Assembly (NCBI GenBank): GCA_949318235.1
Contig: OX439128.1
Location: 46,815,530 to 46,879,529 of the forward strand
DNA: 64,000 nucleotides
Origin: Ecdyonurus torrentis
Taxonomy: Eukaryota; Arthropoda; Insecta; Ephemeroptera; Heptageniidae
Reading direction: 5' to 3'
Each line of letters opens with the position of its first letter. The stretch's first letter is position 1. Shown here one piece after another: positions 52,604-64,000 of the stretch. Made by a program: the position numbers and the translations under genes. Under the pieces are notes generated by a model that was not told the DNA's origin, searched no databases, and saw only the letters and a list, made by a program, of their open reading frames with translations.

Positions 52604-55600
52604 AAATTTTGTTGATACTGCTATATAAATTATACAATAAAAACACCTTTAATGATATAGAAAAATCAAATTGGCAATTAAATTTATATGGTAATATATA
52701 TTATTATAAATTAATTAAATTTCATGTTATACACATTACGAAATATAAGATTTGTTAATGCTTTGAAAGCTATATATATAGAATATATTTATGACGTATA
52801 CTATAGCAGGTAGTTCAATATTCTCCATTACAATGTTTGACAAGTTTTGTGTCTCGAATGTGAGTTAGATGTTAGCACCCGAAGTAGCTCAAGCTCAAAT
52901 CCGCTTAATGTCACCACGAGATGATAGATGAGAGTAAGTGTAAGTGTTTGTCCTCTCTAATCATGTTCCGTCTACGATATTATATTTTATATATTACAAT
53001 TATTATTTCTACATACTTGTGAATTTTAGTATATAATTTTGACGTTAAAATATTTCATTGGACAAAAAGTTTTTACAATATAAAGTAAGATTTTTTTATT
53101 TTTTATTTATTATTATTATTTTTTTTTTTGATTAATTACTCTTGCATAGAAACAAAATATTATAAAGAAGTAATATTTTGACAAGAATTAGAAAATGTTA
53201 AACAAAAAATAGAAATTGTTAAACGAAAAATAGATAACAATGTTGTACTTTTATTATTATTTTTTATATTACTAGTTAATCTTGTTTGGTATAGAAATTT
53301 ATACTTTTCGATCCTTAATTATTATTTATTTTGGATAAGTTACACCATCTTAATATATGCAGCAATGACGAATGATTTTAATTCTGAAACTATACTTAAG
53401 TTATTATCTGCATGTCAACATTACTTTTTTATGTAACACAATATGGAAAACTTTTTTTTTAAGTTGGGAAATCAGCTACTGCAGAAATTGACTAAAAAGT
53501 AGTAAAGAAAAAAATCTTAAAATTTGCACAGTAACACATTAGGATAAGGTATCTTCAAAAAAGTGTAAAAAAAAGGGGGGGTCACCAATCATCATTGTAG
53601 CTTTAAAATTATGATTTTTTGAAGCTTTAGACCCATAAGATACCATGTCAATTTTAATAATTATTTTCTCTCTTATCTGATGGTCATGGGTTCTGAAAAT
53701 TTTATCATAGGTAGCTGTTAGCGCTGTTGCTATTAACTTTCAATGTCATCATAAAGTTTGGAAGTTCTCTTTTTAGATTTTGAGATACAGGCCGTTTAAA
53801 TACAACTCTTAAAGTAATATATCAAATAATAAAATATAATAATGTATCTCTAGATGCCGTTCTGTAAAGTTCAAGTTTAAATGTAGAATAATGATACTGC
53901 AGTCGAGTTAAATACTTCGCATTGTTATTCATAATAAATCAGTTTCAAATTATAATCTACTTAAGTGTAGAAATAAGTTTTAATTAATCATTCTGCTGAA
54001 TCCTTGCTAAAAACATGATGAATTACAAACAATAAAATGTAGATATTAGTACGAGAGAGATAAAGCATACATAAATTAATACTACTGTTGAAAATTTATA
54101 CTCCTTACAGCGACAGCATAATATACATCACAAATCAAATAATGCAGGTATGTATTTCAGAATGTAAACGTGTAACATAAAGTAATTTTAAGAGGTTTAT
54201 TTCTGTGATTGAGTAATTATTTTGTTTTTAGATATATATACTTCAAGAGATAAGTACAAAATGACAAGGAGCTATAATATTTTAAACGGTTTATATGGCA
54301 ACTTAAATTACTAATCTGCTTAAAGTTATTGTGATGATATGTTATTAAATTTACTATATATTTACGCATAACTTGTGGTATAAAAGGGGAGTTTTGTTTA
54401 ATTAAAATACATGGTGTGAATCTTCTATCGTGTTTAATGTTGTGATGTAAATATAGAATTATAAACGTGTACGTCACTATAATATACTCTAGTAGCAATT
54501 TTTATAACATGAAGCAAACATTTCGATCACGTCTGTTCAATCATCAGCAAAATTTATGATGTGATAAAAAAGAGAGAAAAGATTGAGAGAGAACGAGTCT
54601 ATTGGTATGGAAGCAGCAATAAAATCTTACAGAGTATACCGAACGTAAGAACTCATGATGTTATTATTATAAATGAAGTTTCGTCAAGAAAAATGAAACA
54701 TTTTAGTAGTAAAGATCAATTACCTTTTTTTTTATATAAAATATTATATAATTAAAAATAAGGAAACGATATTTTATTGTTATTAGATCAAAACGTAACA
54801 CACATTTTTTATCTCTAAAAATGTCAGTTATTTTATTAAATTTACTTTTTGTTTTCTTTTATAAAATAAAATAAAGTGCTTCTATATTATCATAGAGTAT
54901 TTTAGAACAAATATTCTATTGTTATTTTAGGACTTGAGTGTGTCAAACGGAAAGAGTAAATGTCACAATAGAAAGTGTACTAAAATTTTACCAAGATAAT
55001 TAAAAAACTATAAAACTTTTTAACATTAATGGTTTTATAAAATTTCAAAGCAATTCAATTTTTTTTTATTAAGTTATATGGGTTAAAATTTATTTATATT
55101 TACGTAAAAAGATAATAAATTAATCTTCTTGACGTTTATTTACTATATCACTTTCACCAACGTTCCACTGTACCACAATACTGGGGTAGTTTATCACAAT
55201 ATAGTGCACAGTTCCAGCTCACAACAAAAGTAAAATGTAATTTGTCATCCTATTTGAATCATATCTATATACATTCAAGTATATATAAAATGTTAGTATA
55301 TGTGTATTTTGACTGAAATTTTACATTTTGATGAAAAATAGCGTATACACATTTACCATTGAACAGAGGCTTCCTGTTAGTTTTTTTTTTATGGTAGTAA
55401 AAATGGACTCACAGAATCAAATAAGATATACAAAAATAACAAAGCAGGAAATGTACAATCATGCTTTTTCATCACTTTTCCAAACAGATGAAAAATGTTT
55501 TCCATGCAGGAAATACGCGTAATATTCTTACAGAATAAAAAAATATGTTTGTTTTTTTATATATATTTTGCTTAGAGATTTTTTTTTATCTTAAATAAGT

Positions 55601-55741
55601 ATACACAAAGAGTATATTATAAGAAAAGGAAGGAGTCAATTTTTTTTAGTGTCCAGTTCTTTTGGTATTAGGAACACAATTTGTGCATTAGCGCCATCGT
55701 TCTTAACAACAATGACTTTGGTGTAAGTGAAACGAGATTTT

Positions 55742-55744
<3 letters not shown>

Positions 55745-55782
<38 letters not shown>
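55745..55782. repeat. (GA)n microsatellite
   Basis: Pure GA run. A shorter one is at 56744-56769. Confidence 0.95.
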
Positions 55783-55784
<2 letters not shown>

Positions 55785-57290
55785 TTGACTTCCATACAAT
55801 GTGATAAAGAAATAAAAACTATTTTAGAGGCGCTATTACATTATCCAATGTTTGGATTTAAAATCACAAACTATGTTGAATCTACGCGTCTATTTTAACT
55901 TACTTATTTAATTGCTAAATAAACATTGAAACTAAATATTTACATTGATAGCCATAAAATACGTCTACCATTAAACAACATTGCGGCAATAATAAAATAT
56001 TACACTAGTTTTAGAACTATGTTTAATAATAGAACGTATATAGAAGGAGGAATATTAAAATGTTATAATTTATGTTTTAAATAGAAACAAAATTTAAAAA
56101 ATATTATACGGTATGTACTGTACAGTACATGAGACAAGTAGTTTTTTTTATCACAAAATAGCTTCATGTATGAATTGATAATTTTGACATTTTTATAGAG
56201 TCTTTAAAATTCAATCTATTTAATATTGGTTTTACCAAAATATAACAATCAATTTTCTAAAAGATATGCAAATTAAAGTTTAAGGAAACACAAATCACAA
56301 GCAAAATTTATTTTTGTTTCTTGTATATTTAGAGTAAACTTTGAAACCTACTCAGTTCGTCTTAACTGTTTTACTCGTGTTTTATTACATCAACAAAATC
56401 TGTTTTGCTATGTATACTTGAAGATGAAGTTGGGAAATAGTCTTAGCCCTCAAGTAAAATACAAACTTTATTTTTCTATTTGATAATTGAATCGATATTA
56501 ATTTTCTTGAGTTTCTAATATAATACTTTTACGTAAACTTGACTTATCTTATATGTATAACTCACCTGCAACTTTGTAATTGATTGCTTGCATGAATATA
56601 GTTTAGCATTATAACACTAAACATTTTTAAATATCAGTTTTATTATTTTCTAATTTAAAGTTAATATAAAAATAATAACATTTTAAGACTTTATAAGCAA
56701 ATAACTATGAAACTAATTTAATTTTATCAATTTCTATGATTGAAAGAGAGAGAGAGAGAGAGAGAGAGATATTTCTCTTACATTTTAATGAAATAAAGAA
56801 AAATTAATAAAAATAATAAGCACCTGAAATAGTTATCTCTGTGTTTGTTTATAAGAAATAATTGAACTAAAATCATGATGTTTGTAAATATAATTGGGTT
56901 TCATTTCAAAAGAAATAAGAAAAATATATGTACATCATTAAAAGACAAATAAAAAAAAAATAAATAAATAGTAAATATACGTGACTTATTTGCATTCCAA
57001 GAAATGAGGTTATTATACGATAGAAATGTTTTTAACTTCTGTATACGTCATGTTTGGTGGCATTTAATGTATTTTATTTAACTTGAATTTATAGATTAAC
57101 AGGCATACATATATTTCTTTATATTTAGGAATTCCTTTGTAATTTACCTTGAAGGTATGATAGAAATGCTAAGATTAAATGTCAAAGCATTTCTTGAGAA
57201 AATGTCTATATATGTATACCAGAGTTCCTGCTATTTTTATTTTAGTTATAAACAAAGAACTTAATATCCTGGTCTCTATTTTATTTGTGA

Positions 57291-57426
<136 letters not shown>

Positions 57427-57493
57427 AGCCTTTCTTTGCTTCAGGCGTTCTACATGCTGCATATATTGCCAGGATATTGATTGTGTTTAATAT

Positions 57494-57542
<49 letters not shown>

Positions 57543-58156
57543 AACTCGTTTATTAATTTTATACTTTAATATTATATTTGTTGTTTACTTTATATATTAC
57601 ACAAAAAACTCTAATATCATCGTTTATTTTATATAATATAATAAGAAACACCTACTGTATTAATGGTTTCCTTTTCAATATTATTATTAATTTTTATGAG
57701 GAAATTTAATATAGCATTTAAATTTTATGATAGATGGAAAAAATAATTTTTTATTAAATTCAATAAAGAATGCTAATAGAGAGTCGCCTACCTGTACAGC
57801 ACCTTATAAAAAAAAAGCATAAATATACATTATTAATAATTTTAAAGAATACCTTGCCTGAGTTTTTTTTTATCTCATTTAAAAAATCATGGATGAAAAT
57901 GATGTTGATCACGCACAAAGTTGGATTTTTTTCTACTTGAAGTAATTTTTACTTCTTTTATTACTATCTTTGTCTTGTGGTTATAAATTATATGTGTTGT
58001 TATATATTTAAATATTATTGCTACATTATGTTTTTTTTAAAAAGAACCTGTAATTATTGGAGGTAATCAGCTTGTTCAACTGACTTTTTTGTCATGCAGA
58101 AGAGGGTAGTGAGAACTATGTTTGTTACATATCCCCCAGTGTCATGTCATCCAACT

Positions 58157-58157
<1 letters not shown>

Positions 58158-58201
<44 letters not shown>
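58158..58201. repeat. T homopolymer
   Basis: About 44 T residues, possibly the complement of a retroposon A tail, but no recognisable element is attached. Confidence 0.9.
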
Positions 58202-58202
<1 letters not shown>

Positions 58203-59092
58203 AACTGGTCGTCCAACCATTGCCTTCAAAATTTATTTATTAATGTGTAAAGATTTTGAAAAGATATCTGTCAGGTCTGTTCTCACACACCGATAACAAA
58301 GGATGTCTCTTAGTTAAAAGTGTCCTGAATTCTGTATTCTTCTTAAACATATAATGCACTCTCTAATGATATAAAAGATTGTGATTCATATGTCTCTTTA
58401 AGAAGCTGGTCCAAAGATATCTGCTTAATAATATGTTTTATAGTTGTTGTTTTTAACATGTATTGTAGTATGTTAAGTATAACTAGCTTTAATTATTATA
58501 AAAAAAATCTTATCAGAAGTAGTAACAACCACATATTGATATTTTACTTTATTTGTTAATGTATTTGTTTTATTTGACTTGTTCTATACTCTGAAAAGTC
58601 ATGGAACGTTATAACATACCTCTTGCTGCTAACTGAACTATTTGTATCAGCTAATTTTTAATAATAATACATAAATATATCTATTTTTTTATCTATGATA
58701 AATCCAACTCTTGTTGTAACTTCTTATTACCATGAAGTATCTGGGTCAATAAAAAACAAATCTATCTCATTTATTACTTGATATGAATTGCAGAATTTTT
58801 GTTATTATAAATTAAATATAAATTATTTACTTGTTATTTTGTTAATTAATAAGAAATATTTAATAATATAATGGTATAAAATTTTATTTCCCCCTTTTTG
58901 TACAAAAAAAAAAAAAAAAAACGCAAAAAGATCACTTATTTGAAATTAATATTATATAAATAACGTGTATCGTCGATGTGTAAGTCATGATATGATTTGT
59001 TTTAAAATCAACTTTTATAGCAAAAACTAAAATAATATTAAAAGTAAACCACTCTGACAAGAAAATTATGCCAGAGGACCATGTCCTATATA

Positions 59093-59097
59093 TATGA

Positions 59098-59190
<93 letters not shown>
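59093..59190. repeat. (TA)n microsatellite
   Basis: About 90 bases of TA, 35 bases outside the left arm of the Penelope-like element. Confidence 0.95.
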
Positions 59191-59193
<3 letters not shown>

Positions 59194-59412
59194 TGAAAAT
59201 TTGAATATCGAGCGAGGTGACATGATGATAAAAATTTCATTTTTGTCTTACCTTCTGTAAAACAACTGGGCTTTCACTCGCTGCTTAATTTGATGATAAA
59301 AATAACACACAACACCAAAACTTGTCACTATATAAATTAATAAAATACTCAATTCACAGTTTTTAAAAATCTATATACATAGCTATGTTATATTCACACA
59401 CAATTGTAACGT

Positions 59413-59461
59413 TTTCGAGGGCGTATATAAAACTATATACTTGTCTGCCTCTCTTCATCAG
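59413..59461 (-). ncRNA. hammerhead-ribozyme-like motif, left arm
   Basis: Identical to the right-arm motif at 60956-61010, read on the minus strand from one base after the ORF stop codon: CTGATGA at 59461-59455 and GAAA at 59416-59413. See that entry for the fold. Confidence 0.45.
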
Positions 59462-59462
59462 C

Positions 59463-60577
59463 TTACTGACTCTTGCTCACGAGGCGAGCCGACCTCCGCA
59501 ATGGGGGGTGTGGCTCGTTCTCGTCAGGTGGTTTATTATTATTTACATTTTCACCTGTACGGTCACGTGGTACACTTTTCTTAAAAGAATCTATGAGTGG
59601 AATCCAAATAGGTGGTAATTCAAAACTGGGCTGACTGATTGTTTCATTTTTTCTTCTTGCCATTTCTATTGATTCTAATATTTTTCTTTTTTTATAGTGA
59701 CTCTCTCTTCCTATTACTTTTGTTTTTTCCCATAGAATTTGATGATTACTTTCCAGCGCATGATCTACTAGTTTTGAATATCCTGTATCTCTTTTTTCTA
59801 TTTTTTGCCTGTGTTCATTCACCCTGATCTCTAATGGTCGACCTGTTTCTCCGATATATTCTTTCTCACAAACACAGGGAATAGAATATACTACATCTTT
59901 ATTCATATTTTTCTTCATGTCTGGTTTTGTACGTGCTAAACTTGATTTTAATGTTTCTTTTGAAGAACAAACAATACGAAGATTGACTCCTTTACCTATA
60001 CGTTGTATTTTTTCACTCAAACCTTGTATATAGGGGATGCAGATAGTTGCGTCTGGTTTCTTTTCTTCTGTTTTGTTTTTTTCTGTGCGGTTTTTATTTT
60101 TTATTTTAGCAACAACATGTAATGGATAGTCATTTTCTCTTAAAATCTCTTCTATTTTATTAATTTCTTCATTTCTTACGTTGTTATCATTGCAGTGCGT
60201 TTTTGCCCTATGTAACAATGTAGCTGCTATACCTGTTTTTGTTGAGTGTGGATGATTTGAGTTAAAATTCAGATATCTTCCACTGTCTGTCACTTTTCTA
60301 TAGACTGAAGTTGTAATTTTGTTTTCTTTAGATCTTTTTACACGTACATCTAGGAACGGCAATTCACCTTCTTTTTCATACTCAATCGTGAATTTTATTG
60401 TCTCTGCCTGATTATTCATATGTTCTAAGAACGATTCAACTGGGGACTCATTTTGTGGCCATACTATGAAAGTATCGTCCACGTATCTTTTATATACCAC
60501 TGGCTTTGGTGTATAACATTTTATCGCGTTATTTTCCAGTTTTTCAAGGTATATATCACTGAGAGCTGGTGATAATG
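59463..60577 (-). CDS. Penelope-like reverse transcriptase/GIY-YIG endonuclease, C-terminal part
   Basis: The protein reverse-transcribes the element and nicks target DNA. The frame begins at the palindrome junction with a remnant of RT motif B (GPLSPALSDIYLE), then YVDDTF with the catalytic YVDD, LPFLDVRV, VYRK and RYLNFNSNHP, typical of Penelope RT. A Lys/Glu-rich linker follows, then the GIY-YIG nuclease: VVYSIPC and YIGETGR, followed by R and H in RVNEHR and a later KILES glutamate. The tail ends in RRSARLVSKSQ and a TAA. No stop interrupts it, but the RT fingers and motif A are absent, so this copy cannot be active alone. The ATG-less start is set by the junction, not by a real initiation codon. 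Confidence 0.87.
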
Positions 60578-60954
60578 GACCATTAGAGATCAGGGTGAAT
60601 GAACACAGGCAAAAAATAGAAAAAAGAGATACAGGATATTCAAAACTAGTAGATCATGCGCTGGAAAGTAATCATCAAATTCTATGGGAAAAAACAAAAG
60701 TAATAGGAAGAGAGAGTCACTATAAAAAAAGAAAAATATTAGAATCAATAGAAATGGCAAGAAGAAAAAATGAAACAATCAGTCAGCCCAGTTTTGAATT
60801 ACCACCTATTTGGATTCCACTCATAGATTCTTTTAAGAAAAGTGTACCACGTGACCGTACAGGTGAAAATGTAAATAATAATAAACCACCTGACGAGAAC
60901 GAGCCACACCCCCCATTGCGGAGGTCGGCTCGCCTCGTGAGCAAGAGTCAGTAA
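60578..60954 (+). pseudogene. inverted partial copy of the GIY-YIG C-terminus
   Basis: It encodes the last ~124 residues of the Penelope-like protein in the opposite direction (from PLEIRVNEHR to VSKSQ and TAA). The predicted peptide is identical to the end of the minus-strand copy. It has no start of its own. Frames on the complementary strands of both arms (FHFFFLPFLL type) are antisense shadows. Confidence 0.85.
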
Positions 60955-60955
60955 G

Positions 60956-61010
60956 CTGATGAAGAGAGGCAGACAAGTATATAGTTTTATATACGCCCTC
61001 GAAAACGTTA
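60956..61010 (+). ncRNA. hammerhead-ribozyme-like motif, right arm
   Basis: CTGATGA (60956-60962) begins one base after the TAA stop codon, and GAAA follows at 61001-61004. Between them a good stem II forms: GAG-A-GGC pairs with GCC-CTC, extended by GTATATA pairing with TATATAC. After GAAA comes ACGTTA, giving a minimal AAC/GTT stem III and a possible NUH cleavage site (UUA). An extra A separates CTGATGA from stem II, and a convincing stem I is not visible in this copy. Hammerheads in Penelope-like elements are established in the literature; activity here is unproven. Confidence 0.45.
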
Positions 61011-61187
61011 CAATTGTGTGTGAATATAACATAGCTATGTATATAGATTTTTAAAAACTGTGAATTGAGTATTTTATTAATTTATATAGTGACAAGTTTT
61101 GGTGTTGTGTGTTATTTTTATCATCAAATTAAGCAGCGAGTGAAAGCCCAGTTGTTTTACAGAAGGTAAGACAAAAATGAAATTTTT

Positions 61188-63761
<2,574 letters not shown>

Positions 63762-64000
63762 CTTATATCCATAGACCACATAAAACAACATGTGCTCTTA
63801 AATGAATAAACACGAAATGGGATCTTATAAACTGATGAAAATTTTTACCAGAATGTTAATGTAGCCCCGCGAGTGAGCGTGAAAATACTGTAAAATATGC
63901 CATTTGAATGACTATTCATGTTTTTGACATCAGAAACATGCAAAAATTAGTAAAAAATGTTGTGCGGGTTGCATAAATTGAAATTGTTTGATCACTGCTA
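63762..64000 (+). mobile_element. MITE, CTTAAAG family, copy D (cut by window end)
   Basis: It matches copies A-C from the left terminus (eroded CTTATATCCATAGACCA) to the window edge, including the uninterrupted ATCAGAAACATG block. The right third lies outside the window. Confidence 0.85.

Larger units (their letters stand above)
59225..61192 (-). mobile_element. Penelope-like element with inverted partial copy
   Basis: The left arm 59225-59839 (minus-coding) and right arm 60578-61192 (plus-coding) are reverse complements, apparently without mismatch or gap over 615 bp, around a 738-bp spacer that carries the rest of the coding region. Both arms hold the end of the GIY-YIG domain, the C-terminal tail and the 3' UTR. 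Penelope-like elements are known for such partial direct or inverted copies (pseudo-LTRs). The right arm abuts a TA microsatellite (61190-61226). The 5' part of the reverse transcriptase is missing. Confidence 0.88.

Noticed and set aside
52850..52970. Candidate TM1 exon of the GPCR on the minus strand
   Set aside because: The open frame there lacks a hydrophobic GN-containing TM1 segment and a matching splice phase.
59639..59827. Hydrophobic FHFFFLPFLL frame, repeated at 60590-60778
   Set aside because: Antisense to the GIY-YIG coding sequence in both palindrome arms.

Overview
This window is AT-rich, intron-rich animal DNA, most likely from a malacostracan (probably decapod) crustacean. 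The evidence is a small heat shock protein C-terminus of the shrimp/crab Hsp21 type (YREYNREFLLPKG core, IPI tail), an arthropod moody/Tre1-type receptor, very dense simple repeats (TA, CT/GA, TG, TTTA, ATTC, CCCTCT), a Penelope-like element and many short transposons. The taxonomic call is inference; no marker gene settles it.

Only three host genes can be supported. (1) The last coding exon of a small heat shock protein lies at 2425-2619 (+); its earlier exon(s) are outside the window. A perfect IR-1 nuclear-receptor palindrome sits in the presumed intron (1974-1986), and a strong heat-shock-element array with an AP-1-like palindrome and TATA boxes on both sides lies 3 kb downstream (5746-5846). 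(2) A moody/Tre1-like rhodopsin-family GPCR is on the minus strand: an exon with TM2-TM3 and the NRY motif (51244-51482), a 9.1 kb intron, and a long last exon with TM4-TM7 (41031-42117). The TM1 exon was not found. (3) Inside that intron, on the opposite strand, is a two-exon gene (45194-46881 and 47737-47957) for an unrecognised ~630-residue protein with a charged coiled-coil N-terminus and a likely C-terminal membrane anchor.

Mobile DNA fills much of the rest. At 13.4-16.5 kb there is a tRNA-derived SINE next to a non-LTR retrotransposon (698-codon reverse transcriptase ORF, minus strand, 5'-truncated and frameshifted). A second, tail-only copy of that LINE family with a (TTTA)n tail is at 25.8-26.1 kb. 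A second SINE copy is at 30.3-30.7 kb. A ~345 bp MITE family with CTTAAAG termini has four copies (7.2, 20.4, 32.4 and 63.8 kb). A 557 bp hAT-type MITE is at 23.45-24.0 kb, and another inverted-repeat element is at 29.87-30.08 kb. Two copies of a foldback element lie in the GPCR intron (42.5-43.1 and 48.8-49.5 kb), one carrying a nested MITE and the other a (CCCTCT)n minisatellite. A Penelope-like element at 59.2-61.2 kb is arranged as a 615 bp apparently perfect inverted repeat around a 738 bp spacer; its 3' UTR carries a hammerhead-ribozyme-like motif one base after the stop codon.

The long stretches between these (for example 32.8-41.0 kb and 51.5-59.1 kb) are AT-rich and microsatellite-laden, with no gene I can support.
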